This document shows, one piece after another, positions 1-8,670 of a stretch of 64,000 nt of DNA. Position 1 is the stretch's first letter. The number at the start of each line of letters is the position of its first letter. Under the pieces are notes generated by a model. The model was not told where the DNA came from. It did not search any database and saw only the letters and a list, made by a program, of their open reading frames with translations. The stretch lies in contig WRGF01000219.1 of the NCBI GenBank assembly GCA_009787345.1, positions 1-64,000 on the forward strand. The letters are read 5' to 3'. Origin of the DNA: Turicibacter sp. (lineage in GTDB: Bacteria > Bacillota_I > Bacilli_A > MOL361 > Turicibacteraceae). Position numbers and translations under genes: made by a program.

Positions 1-104
1 AATTAGCATTAAACCACGAAAATGTCCTAAACTTCACCACCGGCAAAAACATCGCCAAAGTGATTGTGGTGCCAGGGAAGTTGGTCAACATAGTCGTGAA
101 ATGA
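1..104 (+). CDS. leuS: leucine--tRNA ligase, C-terminal end (partial)
   Basis: Only the last 33 codons are in the window, reading in frame from base 3 to a TGA at 102-104. The peptide ends with KVIVVPGKLVNIVVK, which is the characteristic extreme C-terminus of bacterial leucyl-tRNA synthetase (the small C-terminal domain that contacts the tRNA elbow). The enzyme charges tRNA-Leu in the cytoplasm. It lies upstream of two more synthetase genes, hisS and aspS. The 5' part is outside the window, so nothing can be said of its regulation. Confidence 0.85.
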   Translation, partial: LALNHENVLNFTTGKNIAKVIVVPGKLVNIVVK

Positions 105-265
105 AGTGAGTAAGAAGCTGACTCAAAAAGCGTCCCGGGCGCTCTAGGTACCTCCTATCGTTTACACTTCATTCAGTTGTAGATCAAAAAATACGGATAT
201 TTTACTGCACGGAAGGATTTGAAGCTTCACTTTACCGAAAAAAATACGATGGTTCAAACTGCGAA

Positions 266-544
266 TTGACACTGGACGGCGAGCTAGGAGCACGGATCAT
301 TTTCATTGCCTGCGGGGAAACGTCCGAAGGCTATTCGCATTGGACACAGTGTCTTCTAGCAGACAAAACTGTTAAACAGAGATATACGGACTCTATTTCG
401 CACATCCTGGTGGGGCAAGCCTTAAAAAAACAAACTTCAGCCTCATTTGAAAAGCTGTGGTGCATCCCCCCAGAACAAAATGCCGTTTTCGTAGTCAATA
501 TGGAATTTGATAAAATACTTGTAAAATCCGTCGAATTGGTTTAA
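266..544 (+). CDS. hypothetical protein, doubtful start
   Basis: A 92-residue ORF with a TTG start and no Shine-Dalgarno sequence. The same frame stays open upstream to base 122 but contains no ATG, GTG or TTG there, although the upstream codons read like protein (FYCTEGFEASLYRKKY). So either the real start is a rare codon, or this is the 3' remnant of a gene that lost its beginning. No family, signal peptide or membrane segment is recognised. Codon use is more AT-rich (ATA, AGA, AAA) than in hisS next door. It sits alone between leuS and the hisS leader. Confidence 0.3.
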   Translation: MTLDGELGARIIFIACGETSEGYSHWTQCLLADKTVKQRYTDSISHILVGQALKKQTSASFEKLWCIPPEQNAVFVVNMEFDKILVKSVELV

Positions 545-566
545 AATTAAAAACAGCAACTATAAT

Positions 567-800
567 AATGGTAGTCGGCGAACGGGAATTTTTGAAATGA
601 AGCGGCGTAGAGAATAGGGCCATGGCTGAAAGCCCTTGCGTGAAAATTCAAATGGACACCCGGGAGATGATGCTTTGCAAAGGGCATCCGTAGGAAGGCG
701 TTAACTCTTCAAAGTGGCGAAAACCCGGTTTTCGCAATTAAGGTGGCACCGCGTAGCTTATTACGTCCTTAGAGTTTTTCTAAGGGCGTTTTTTATGTCC
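567..800 (+). promoter_or_regulatory. T-box riboswitch leader of hisS-aspS
   Basis: The conserved T-box AAGGTGGCACCGCG lies at 740-753, followed by a terminator hairpin (ACGTCCTTAGA against TCTAAGGGCGT, 763-789) and a T-run. A TATAAT at 561-566 fits the promoter -10. Upstream is a stem I in which GAATTTT (582-588) pairs with AAAATTC. The loop just 3' of that arm contains GGACACC, holding both GAC (Asp, 655-657) and CAC (His, 657-659). T-boxes bind uncharged tRNA and let transcription continue; here one leader could sense both tRNAs whose synthetases follow. The box and terminator are clear; the stem I pairing is my hand reading. Confidence 0.93.
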
Positions 801-837
801 GAAGTTGGATGGACTAAAATCGAAAGGGGTATAAAAT

Positions 838-2214
838 ATGTTTACAAAACCAAAAGGAACTTACGACGTCTTACCGGCGGAAACTGAAAAATGGCAAAAT
901 GTTGAACGGCTGATCCGTGAGGTCTGCGCTGTGTTCAATTATAAGGAAATCCGCACGCCAATGTTTGAAAGCTCCCAGATTTACCACCGGGCAGCTGGGG
1001 AAACTTCAGATATCGTTTCCAAAGAAACTTACGATTTTACGGACCGTGGCGACCGTCCCATGACCCTTCGCCCGGAAGGGACAGCGGGTGCCGTGCGCTC
1101 ATTCGTTGAAAATAAGCTGCACACATCTGGGCTTGTGCAAAAATTATTCTACATCGGCCCTATGTTTAGGTATGAGCGCCAGCAAAAAGGCCGTTACCGC
1201 CAGCACGTCCAGTTTGGGACTGAAGTATTAGGAAGCGCCGACCCGGCCATTGATGCCGAGGTCATTTCCCTAGCGGTCACCCTGTACGAATTTTTAGGCT
1301 TGAAATCCGTCAAAGTTAAATTAAATTCCTTAGGGGACCAAGAAAGCCGCCAAAATTACCGCACGGCTCTCTTAAATCATTTCCAAGGGCACGAAGGGGA
1401 ATTATGTTCCGACTGCCAAAAACGATTGGCCAAGAACCCACTGCGGGTACTGGATTGTAAAGTAGATGCCGACAAAGACGTAATGAAGACAGCCCCGGCG
1501 ATTATGGATTACCTGATCCCAGGGGACTTGGCTTACTTTGAATCCGTCCAAAAATACCTTCAGGCCATGGGCATCCAATACGAATACGATGCAGGGCTTG
1601 TCCGCGGCTTTGATTATTACACCCATACCATCTTTGAAATCCAAGCGGACATCCAAGGTTTCGGTTCCCAAAATACCCTTTGCGGGGGCGGGCGCTATAA
1701 CAACCTGGTCAGCGAATTTGGCGGGCCAAAAACACCGGCCATCGGATTTGGGATGGGCCTTGAACGCCTTCTTTTGGCACTGGAAGCAGAGGGCATCCAA
1801 CTAGCGGGGGAAGATTCCGTGGATGTGTATTTAATGCTTTTAGGCGATTCTGCTAAAACCTTTGGTTCCCGTATGCTTCTTGACCTACGGAGCCGTGGGT
1901 TGGTATGCGAAACCGATTACCTGGATAAAAACATGAAAGGCAAATTCAAGCAAGCCGAGCGCTACAATGCCAAATACCTGGTTATTCTAGGAGAAGAAGA
2001 ACTGGAGCAAGGACTGGTCAACATTAAAAGCACCAAAACCGGCATCCAAGAAACCATCGCCATGAACCAAATCGTGGATTACATCATCCTAGACCAGCAA
2101 CAGCAAAAAGCCAGCGGCGGCTGCGGTTGCGGCGGCCATGGGCATGACCACGGTCACGGACACGGTGGCGGTGGCTGCTGTGGGGGTGGCGGAAGCTGCG
2201 GTTGCCAAGGATAA
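838..2214 (+). CDS. hisS: histidine--tRNA ligase with Cys/His/Gly-rich tail
   Basis: Class II synthetase that attaches histidine to tRNA-His. The first ~423 residues are a full-length HisRS: an N-terminal KPKGTYDVLP start, motif 2 around MFRYERQQKGRYRQ, the histidine-A signature GLVRGFDYYTHTIFE near residue 257, motif 3 GFGMGLERLL, and a C-terminal anticodon-binding domain. Family members usually stop near residue 420-430. This one continues with about 35 residues made almost only of Gly, Cys and His (residues 425-458, including GHGHDHGHGH and two CGC-type clusters), which looks like a metal-binding appendage. The start has AAAGGGGT upstream. Transcribed with aspS from the T-box leader. Confidence 0.96.
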   Translation: MFTKPKGTYDVLPAETEKWQNVERLIREVCAVFNYKEIRTPMFESSQIYHRAAGETSDIVSKETYDFTDRGDRPMTLRPEGTAGAVRSFVENKLHTSGLVQKLFYIGPMFRYERQQKGRYRQHVQFGTEVLGSADPAIDAEVISLAVTLYEFLGLKSVKVKLNSLGDQESRQNYRTALLNHFQGHEGELCSDCQKRLAKNPLRVLDCKVDADKDVMKTAPAIMDYLIPGDLAYFESVQKYLQAMGIQYEYDAGLVRGFDYYTHTIFEIQADIQGFGSQNTLCGGGRYNNLVSEFGGPKTPAIGFGMGLERLLLALEAEGIQLAGEDSVDVYLMLLGDSAKTFGSRMLLDLRSRGLVCETDYLDKNMKGKFKQAERYNAKYLVILGEEELEQGLVNIKSTKTGIQETIAMNQIVDYIILDQQQQKASGGCGCGGHGHDHGHGHGGGGCCGGGGSCGCQG

Positions 2215-2298
2215 GATGAGGGGAAGAAAAACATTCCCCCCATCTGTAAAAAAATAAATAGCTGGGGCAAGGTTGGGTGGATTTCTCCAACCCTTGCC
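2215..2298 (+). other. two hairpins between hisS and aspS
   Basis: GATGaGGGGAA pairs with TTCCCCcCATC (2215-2244, starting directly after the hisS stop), and GGCAAGGTTGG pairs with CCAACCCTTGCC with one bulged base (2266-2298). Neither is followed by a T-run, so they are not ordinary terminators. They could be a processing or mRNA-stability site that sets the ratio of the two synthetases. No promoter is evident in this 106-base gap. Confidence 0.5.
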
Positions 2299-2320
2299 GA
2301 AAGCGTTGCGAAAGGTATGA

Positions 2321-4072
2321 TTGATTTTGAATAATGGACAATTGAGAATAAATCATGTAGGTGAAAGCGTACAATTAAGAGGTTGGGTAGCAAAGTCCCG
2401 TAACCTTGGCGGTTTGGTCTTTATTGACCTTCGTGACCGCTATGGCATCACCCAACTAGTCGTCAATCCGGAAACGGCAAATGAAGCGTTGATGGAAGCG
2501 GCTAACAAGGCCCGCAACGAGTTTGTCATTTCCATCACAGGGACTGTCGTTGAACGGGAAAGCAAGAACCCCAACATGCCAACAGGCGACATCGAGGTGG
2601 CAGTATCTGAGCTAGTCATCCTAAGCGAAGCGGCTATGACACCGTTGATTATTGCGGACGAAACCGATGCGTTGGAAGATACCCGCCTGAAATACCGGTA
2701 CTTAGATCTTCGCCGTCCGGTGATGCAAAGAAACATCATGCTCCGCCACAAAATGGTATCGGCATTTCGCCACTTTTTGGACAATAACGAGTTTATTGAC
2801 ATCGAAACCCCTTACTTGACGAAGGCGACACCGGAAGGGGCACGGGATTATTTAGTGCCAAGCCGTGTCCATCCCGGCGAGTTTTATGCCCTGCCACAAA
2901 GCCCCCAGATTTTCAAGCAGCTTTTAATGGTTGCCGGCTTTGAACGGTATTACCAAGTGGCCCGCTGCTTCAGGGATGAGGACCTTCGCGCCGACCGCCA
3001 GCCGGAATTTACCCAGTTGGATGTTGAAACATCCTTTATGGGCAAGGAAGACATCATGGCCATGACGGAATCCATGCTGAAAAAAATGATGAAAGACGTC
3101 ATGGGCGTGGAAATTGGTTATGACTTCCCCATCATGCCATATGAAGAAGCCATGTCCCGTTATGGCTCCGACAAGCCGGACACCCGCTTCGCCATGGAAC
3201 TGATTTCCCTATGCGGGCAAGTAGCGGATTGTGGTTTCTCGGTATTTTCTGACACGGTCAAAAACGGCGGCATGGTCAAAGCCCTCAACGTCAAAGGGGC
3301 GGCCGAGAAATTTTCCCGCAAGGACATTGATAAGTTAACCGATTTCGTGAAAAAATACAAAGCGAAGGGGCTGGCTTGGGTCAAAGTGACGGTGGATGGC
3401 TGGAACGGGCCGATTGCCAAGTTCTTCTCTACGGAAGATGCTGCTAAAATCAACCTGGCCGCCACGGCGGAAGCAGGGGACCTCCTGTTATTTGTTGCCG
3501 ATAAAAAAGAAATCGTTGAAAACAGCCTTGGCATGCTTCGCGGGTACTTAGGGAAACAATTGGGGCTTATTGATGAGTCCAAGTATAATTTCCTTTGGGT
3601 TGTGGACTGGCCATTATATGAATACGATGAAGAAGCAGGGCGATACTTTGCAGCCCACCATCCATTCACCATGCCGGACCCTGCCCATGTGGACACCTTC
3701 GATAGCAACCCAAAAGACGCATTGGCACAGGCTTACGACATCGTCTTAAATGGCTACGAAGTCGGTGGCGGTTCCATCCGGATTTACAACCCTGAAATCC
3801 AGTCCCGGATGTTTAAGACACTAGGATTCTCAGAAAGCGACCAACAAGAACAATTCGGGTTCCTGATTGAAGCCCTAAAATACGGGACTCCTCCCCATGG
3901 TGGGATTGCCCTTGGGGTTGACCGCCTGATTATGACCCTGATTGGGACGGACAGCATCCGCGACGTCGTGGCCTTCCCGAAAACCAACTCGGCATCATGC
4001 CTGATGACAGAAGCCCCAGGGAAACCGAGCGACGCACAGCTTGAGGAACTTCATATCTGCACCCGCTCTTAA
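2321..4072 (+). CDS. aspS: aspartate--tRNA ligase
   Basis: Class II synthetase that charges tRNA-Asp. Length 583 aa is normal for the bacterial type. Seen in order: N-terminal OB-fold anticodon domain ([20 protein letters not shown]), catalytic core with YRYLDLRR, motif 2 around [19 protein letters not shown], the bacterial GAD insertion domain in the middle, and motif 3 [11 protein letters not shown] near the end. The start is a TTG preceded by AAAGG; an ATG four bases upstream (2317) is in another frame and closes at once. Second gene of the T-box operon, 106 bases after hisS. Confidence 0.96.
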   Translation: MILNNGQLRINHVGESVQLRGWVAKSRNLGGLVFIDLRDRYGITQLVVNPETANEALMEAANKARNEFVISITGTVVERESKNPNMPTGDIEVAVSELVILSEAAMTPLIIADETDALEDTRLKYRYLDLRRPVMQRNIMLRHKMVSAFRHFLDNNEFIDIETPYLTKATPEGARDYLVPSRVHPGEFYALPQSPQIFKQLLMVAGFERYYQVARCFRDEDLRADRQPEFTQLDVETSFMGKEDIMAMTESMLKKMMKDVMGVEIGYDFPIMPYEEAMSRYGSDKPDTRFAMELISLCGQVADCGFSVFSDTVKNGGMVKALNVKGAAEKFSRKDIDKLTDFVKKYKAKGLAWVKVTVDGWNGPIAKFFSTEDAAKINLAATAEAGDLLLFVADKKEIVENSLGMLRGYLGKQLGLIDESKYNFLWVVDWPLYEYDEEAGRYFAAHHPFTMPDPAHVDTFDSNPKDALAQAYDIVLNGYEVGGGSIRIYNPEIQSRMFKTLGFSESDQQEQFGFLIEALKYGTPPHGGIALGVDRLIMTLIGTDSIRDVVAFPKTNSASCLMTEAPGKPSDAQLEELHICTRS

Positions 4073-4085
4073 TGGAGGGAATTTT

Positions 4086-4778
4086 ATGGATGTAAAAAAA
4101 AGACAAGACCCTTTCCTCGTGATTAGCCTTCTCTTTTTGGCGGGGACATTGGTGATTGGCTTTATGCTTTATCAAAACCTCTCCCAAGCCTTTCAAAACG
4201 AGGAAAGGCAGAGCAATCTCCACCTGGCAGAAGAAGATGAGAAGTTTCATTACATCATCCCCCAGCAGGCCACCGAATTTCAGGAGGGGATTTTCGGGCA
4301 GTTGCTGCAAGCCAAAGAAAACGGGGCTGATACCCGTGAACTTGCGGGATTAGTGGTGCAAAACTTCGTGGCGGACTTTTTCACCTGGTCCAACAAGGAG
4401 GGGCGGCACGATGTAGGCGGGCTTCAGTTCATCGCCTCCGACATCCGCCAAAATTTTAGGCAGGCGGCCATCGATGGCTTTTACCTGTATTTGAACCAGT
4501 ACCTGGAAACCTTAGGCCCTGAGGGGCTTATGGAAGTAAACAGCGTTTCTATCACTAACGTCGACGTGGATTACCAATGGGCTGAAGTGGAAATGGATCC
4601 CGAGACTTTGGAGGAATTGACAACCTATCTGCCGGTTATCCGGGTCGAAGCCCAGTGGGCCTACCGTGGCGGTTTTTGGGATTTTCAGCGGGAAGCGGTG
4701 TTTTACCTGACCCACGAGGATGGCTATTTATCGATCCGCTCCATGATGGCTCCTGATGAGGAGGAAGCTTATGGCTAA
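4086..4778 (+). CDS. single-pass membrane protein, unknown
   Basis: A 230-residue protein starting at an ATG preceded by GGAGGGAA, 13 bases after aspS. One transmembrane helix lies at residues ~11-28 (FLVISLLFLAGTLVIGFML) with a short KK-containing cytoplasmic start, so most of the protein should be outside the membrane. The rest is soluble alpha/beta with acidic patches; I recognise no family. The stop overlaps the start of the LCP gene by 8 bases, implying translational coupling and a shared role in the cell envelope. Function is not known. Confidence 0.85.
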   Translation: MDVKKRQDPFLVISLLFLAGTLVIGFMLYQNLSQAFQNEERQSNLHLAEEDEKFHYIIPQQATEFQEGIFGQLLQAKENGADTRELAGLVVQNFVADFFTWSNKEGRHDVGGLQFIASDIRQNFRQAAIDGFYLYLNQYLETLGPEGLMEVNSVSITNVDVDYQWAEVEMDPETLEELTTYLPVIRVEAQWAYRGGFWDFQREAVFYLTHEDGYLSIRSMMAPDEEEAYG

Positions 4779-6411
4779 AAAAATATTGGCAATTTGGATG
4801 TTCTTGCCCCTTATCCCCATCGGCCTGACCATCTATTATTTAAACCGCTACTCGGGGATTACCGGGCAACTGCGGCTGCTCCTTAGCCTCTTGCTGGGAT
4901 TTTCGACCCTGTTCCTGATGTTTTTGGGATGGTGGTCTATCCGGGCAGGCAAACGTCGGCTTTCCCGAGTGCTTGGCGTACTTTCCGGTGTTTTTTTAGT
5001 CGGTTCTGCCTACTTCACCTATGTCAACATGCGGGTGTACTGGACCCTCAACCAAATGATTGTCAACCAGCAGACCCAAAACTACAGCCTGGTGGTAATG
5101 GCTGGGGAAGGGCTGCTCCAAACCGGAGATTTAAACGGGGGACGCATTGGGGTCATCCCTTTGACTGAGGAAATCAGCACTCTTGTGTACGGCTTTTTGG
5201 CAGATGCGGGGCTGCTTGGCACCCATGAAATCATCCCTTACGAGTCCCCGATTTCCATGGTACAGGATTTGTACGACGGGAAACTGGACGCTGTTATTAT
5301 CGGCAGTGGTTTCCAGGCCCTCCTTGAAAGCAGGGAAGGCTTTGAAAACATCGCCAGCGACACCCTTGTCTTGGAGGACATCACCGTGACGGTGGAAGAA
5401 ACGTTGGCCAGCGGCAATTCCCTGATGGGCTCGCCCTTCTCCCTGTTGCTGATAGGCAAAGATTCCTTGGACGATTTCGACGGGTTGGCGGATACCCTGA
5501 TATTAACCACCATCAACCCCGAAAACCTGTCCGTCACCTTGACCACCATCCCACGGGACACCTTCGCCCATATCCCAGCCATCGGTTACAGCCGGGATAA
5601 AATCAACCATGCCAGCAATTTCGGGGTGCAGGCAGTTGTGGACGCAGTGGAAGGGCTGTTTGGCATGGATATTTCCTATCATGTCACGGTCAACTTTGCA
5701 GCCGTCGTGGAACTGGTGGATACCCTGGGCGGCATTGAAGTCGATGTCCCCATTTCGTTTACGGAGCAAAATAGCCGGCGCCAGTTCGGGAGCCACCTCA
5801 TCGAAGTGGAAGCTGGCAGGCAAATTTTAAATGGTGAACAGGCATTAGCATTAGCCCGCCACCGCCACTCATTGGCCAATCAGGATTTAGGGCGGGCGGC
5901 CCACCAGCAGCTTGTCATTGAAGCCATCCTGCGCCAAGTCCTGGGCAACACCCGAAACATCAACGAATTTTTGGCACTTTTTGCGGTGCTTGGCAATAAC
6001 ATCGAAACGAACCTATCCGTGGGGCAGATGTCCTCGGTCATGCAGTTCCTCATGGACCGGGCAGCCGATTTCCAGTCGCCCAACCCCATGGATTACATCC
6101 ACATGATGAACACGGTACTCACCGGGGTCTCGGCTCCGGGGATGACCCCGTGGTACTGGTTCCCGCTGGACGTTTTTTACCCCTATAATGGGGCCTTGGC
6201 TGATAGCTACCGCTTCATGTCCATCAATTTAGGGAACGAAGAACCCCCGCGCCTTCGCAGTTTTCATTTTAACGGGCTGGTGCCTTTGGAGCCAACCCGC
6301 TGGCTGCAAAAAAACTACGAGGAAGACCCCCGTTGGAGCGGCATTGCCGTCCCGGGGGTGCGGGAGCCGGAGTACACTGAAGATGAAGAAAATTTGTACT
6401 GGCAACCGTAA
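4771..6411 (+). CDS. LytR-CpsA-Psr (LCP) family cell-wall enzyme
   Basis: 546 residues, start chosen at an ATG with GAGGAGGAA just upstream. Three N-terminal transmembrane helices (residues ~5-95) are followed by an extracellular accessory region and then a clear LCP domain: LLLIGKDS, DTLILTTINPENLSVTLTTIP with the RDT motif, DKINHASNFG, LVDTLGGIEVDVP, and the ALALARHRHS segment with conserved arginines. LCP proteins transfer anionic glycopolymers such as teichoic acids from lipid carrier to peptidoglycan. It forms a pair with the overlapping upstream membrane protein and ends at a strong terminator. Confidence 0.9.
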   Translation: MAKKILAIWMFLPLIPIGLTIYYLNRYSGITGQLRLLLSLLLGFSTLFLMFLGWWSIRAGKRRLSRVLGVLSGVFLVGSAYFTYVNMRVYWTLNQMIVNQQTQNYSLVVMAGEGLLQTGDLNGGRIGVIPLTEEISTLVYGFLADAGLLGTHEIIPYESPISMVQDLYDGKLDAVIIGSGFQALLESREGFENIASDTLVLEDITVTVEETLASGNSLMGSPFSLLLIGKDSLDDFDGLADTLILTTINPENLSVTLTTIPRDTFAHIPAIGYSRDKINHASNFGVQAVVDAVEGLFGMDISYHVTVNFAAVVELVDTLGGIEVDVPISFTEQNSRRQFGSHLIEVEAGRQILNGEQALALARHRHSLANQDLGRAAHQQLVIEAILRQVLGNTRNINEFLALFAVLGNNIETNLSVGQMSSVMQFLMDRAADFQSPNPMDYIHMMNTVLTGVSAPGMTPWYWFPLDVFYPYNGALADSYRFMSINLGNEEPPRLRSFHFNGLVPLEPTRWLQKNYEEDPRWSGIAVPGVREPEYTEDEENLYWQP

Positions 6412-6447
6412 AAAAGTTCCAATCCCCCGGGGGATTGGAACTTTTTT
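6412..6447 (+). terminator. intrinsic terminator after the LCP gene
   Basis: Near-perfect hairpin AAAAGTTCCAATCCCCC / GGGGGATTGGAACTTTTTT starting at the LCP stop codon, with T-runs on both strands, so it can also stop minus-strand transcripts from the RNA gene beyond it. Confidence 0.92.
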
Positions 6448-6451
6448 ACAT

Positions 6452-6669
6452 ATAAAAACAGGCCCGAAGGCCTGCCATCCGGTATACCGTAGGTGTTAGG
6501 ATGTAAACCCGCTGTTAAGCAGGTGGGTGCCCTCTCTGGTGCATTAGGAGTCCCGAGTGGTAACCACAAGTGGCTAAAGTCGGGCATTCAACACCGCGCC
6601 AGAATACAGGCTCCCTCATCAAAAATGTTCGGATTTAAAGAACTAATCACCTTACGCATATACTAGAAT
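6452..6669 (-). ncRNA. structured RNA A, probable 6S RNA
   Basis: A minus-strand RNA gene of about 218 nt with its own sigma-A promoter and a perfect terminator (CAGGCC-TTCG-GGCCTG then five T, 6454-6474). Its two ends pair (GTATA, CGTA and GGTG near the 5' end with CACC, TACG and TATAC near the 3' end), making a long rod with internal bubbles, the usual 6S RNA shape. 6S RNA binds sigma-A RNA polymerase in stationary phase. In B. subtilis 6S-1 (bsrA) also lies just downstream of aspS, which supports the call. A related copy is at 10170-10370. I cannot run the Rfam model. Confidence 0.6.
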
Positions 6670-6675
6670 AAATCT

Positions 6676-6704
6676 ATTGTATCACACCCAAATGCAAATG
6701 ACAA
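6676..6704 (-). promoter_or_regulatory. sigma-A promoter of structured RNA A
   Basis: On the minus strand, -35 TTGTCA (6699-6704), 17-base spacer, -10 TACAAT (6676-6681). The start would be near 6669, at the base of the RNA's closing stem. Confidence 0.8.
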
Positions 6705-6761
6705 CTTTGTTTCCGGCTTCTTGAAAATTGAAAATAAGGACAGGGATTTTCACAGCTTTTT

Positions 6762-8648
6762 TTAAAAGAATGCTAGGAAATTCCATTGCTGTAAAAGGTT
6801 GATGAGGAGTATCACCAGCGTTGCGGTAATGCCATAAAAGATTCTTCCCTTCCTAAAAATCCCTGCTGCGATAATGAAAATGACCGCCATTCCAGCCAAA
6901 AACCAGTTGAGCCAAACATGGATGGCCATCTCTGATGGCGCCCTGAACATGTTGATGGCAGCAATGCGGATGATGCTGGACACGTTGTTGGCGATAAGGA
7001 GCGTCCCCGTCAAAAGCAGGGCAGCATTCAGGCGGTTTACCCGCTTCTTCTTCAAAATTTTAATAAGGCCAACCATCGGGGCGATTAAAAAGAAGGGGAT
7101 GGCCAGCATAAGCACCACCACGCTTGAAATCAAGGAAAAGTTACTCCTGAAAGCAGTGCGGGGCAATAAGTCCAGGCCGTTTCCGATGTGGATTTGGGTA
7201 GGAGCACCCTCATCCATGGAGAAACGGATGACGTCCCCAAACATCAAACCAAGGATAGGGTTTTCAGCCGATACCCGCTGGTACAGGTAAGGCTCGGTTT
7301 GCAGGAACGTGGCAGACCCGAAAGGGCCCATGGTCAAGGTGATGGTGTCCTCGGCAATGGCTTCCACCACCACGCTTGGGACGGAGATAAAGTCAAGAAA
7401 TTCGAGGAATGTGCCCGCCATGCTCCGCCCCCGCATGAAATTGCCCTCAACCTCGGTGGCGCTTGGCAAATTCGGGGCGCTTGTTGGGGCAGGCGGTTCA
7501 GTCGTTCCCAAAAGCAGGTTTTCCAGGTCGAAACGGATGTCCATCCGCCCAGTGGTCGGGTCGGTCACCCCGCCTGTGTTGGCAACGACGGCGAACCCGA
7601 AGCGGGTTTCGGGAACGACCACCATGCTGGTTATGAAGCCAATCAAATCGCCCCCATGCCCGAATGATGGAAGTTCCCCGCCCTGTGCCATGAACCCATG
7701 GAAAGTGCCTTCTGCCAGGGTATGGCTCGGTGAAAATAAAGTGGTTAAAGTGTCCGGGTTTTCAAAGAACGGGCCGGCTTCCCCACTTGGTGGTGTCAAG
7801 GCGAGGGCGAAGTGGGCTAAATCCTCGGCGGTCCCGTTTAACTGGCCGGCGGGATACATGGGGATGTGAGCCCAGATGGTCCTTGAAAACCCATCTGTAT
7901 CCGGCACATACCCGATGGCTTTATGTTGCAGGAATGGTTCGTTGCCAAACCAATCGGGGGCATTTAATGTGTTATCCATTCCCGCCGGCAACAAAATGTT
8001 TTCCCTTTCAAAAGCTGAAAATTCCTGTTCGGCAATAACCCCGACGATGTAGCCTGCCAAAGCCGTACCGAAATTGGAATAGGCACTCACCGTCCCCGGC
8101 TCAAAAATCTGTTGGGGCATTCCTTGAAGCAAGGCATCCCGAAGGGAAAGGGGGCTTTCCACTTCAGCATAGTCAAAGACAAATCCGAGCATATTTTCCC
8201 CAAACCCTGCTTGATGGTTCATCAAGTCCCGCATGGTAAACGGCTTTTCAAACTCGAATGCACCATCCAGGTAATCGTCTACAGGGCGGTCAAGGTCCAG
8301 CAAGCCCCGTTCCACCAACTGCATGGCAGCCACCCATGGAAACATTTTGCTGGTGGAACCCCATTCAAAAATGGTGGTAGCAGGGTCAACGCTCATCTGG
8401 TTTTCAATATCGGCATAGCCAAACCCTTCCGAGAAGATGATTTCCCCTTCCGAAACGATGACGATGGCCGCGCCCGGCATGGTGCTTCCCAAATGCGCTG
8501 CTACAAGGGATTTCACCGCCTCCGGCAACTGGGAAAAGGGGATGCCCGAAGGGGTGGTATTTTCAATGGTCGCCAGTACGTTTAACTGTGATGACAAGAC
8601 GGAGGCCGCCAGCGCAAGGCCCGCCCCGATTTTATGTAATTTTCTCAT
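6762..8648 (-). CDS. membrane-anchored serine hydrolase, beta-lactamase/PBP-like
   Basis: 628 residues from an ATG preceded by GGGAGAGATC. A signal peptide (residues 1-27) leads to a beta-lactamase class C/AmpH-type domain with the catalytic STSK, the YSN triad member (AYSNFGTALAGY) and HGG (FGHGGDLIGF). After residue ~420 a linker region leads to four hydrophobic helices at the C-terminus that anchor it. Such proteins act on D-Ala peptides, esters or beta-lactams; substrate is unknown. It follows the TetR gene by 22 bases, so it is almost certainly the target of that regulator. Confidence 0.88.
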   Translation of the reverse strand: MRKLHKIGAGLALAASVLSSQLNVLATIENTTPSGIPFSQLPEAVKSLVAAHLGSTMPGAAIVIVSEGEIIFSEGFGYADIENQMSVDPATTIFEWGSTSKMFPWVAAMQLVERGLLDLDRPVDDYLDGAFEFEKPFTMRDLMNHQAGFGENMLGFVFDYAEVESPLSLRDALLQGMPQQIFEPGTVSAYSNFGTALAGYIVGVIAEQEFSAFERENILLPAGMDNTLNAPDWFGNEPFLQHKAIGYVPDTDGFSRTIWAHIPMYPAGQLNGTAEDLAHFALALTPPSGEAGPFFENPDTLTTLFSPSHTLAEGTFHGFMAQGGELPSFGHGGDLIGFITSMVVVPETRFGFAVVANTGGVTDPTTGRMDIRFDLENLLLGTTEPPAPTSAPNLPSATEVEGNFMRGRSMAGTFLEFLDFISVPSVVVEAIAEDTITLTMGPFGSATFLQTEPYLYQRVSAENPILGLMFGDVIRFSMDEGAPTQIHIGNGLDLLPRTAFRSNFSLISSVVVLMLAIPFFLIAPMVGLIKILKKKRVNRLNAALLLTGTLLIANNVSSIIRIAAINMFRAPSEMAIHVWLNWFLAGMAVIFIIAAGIFRKGRIFYGITATLVILLINLLQQWNFLAFF

Positions 8649-8670
8649 GATGATCTCTCCCAAAAATAGA

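Noticed and set aside
6480-6640. A plus-strand riboswitch call for this region
   Set aside because: The promoter, closing stem and terminator all point to the minus strand, and no known ligand-binding core matches on the plus strand.
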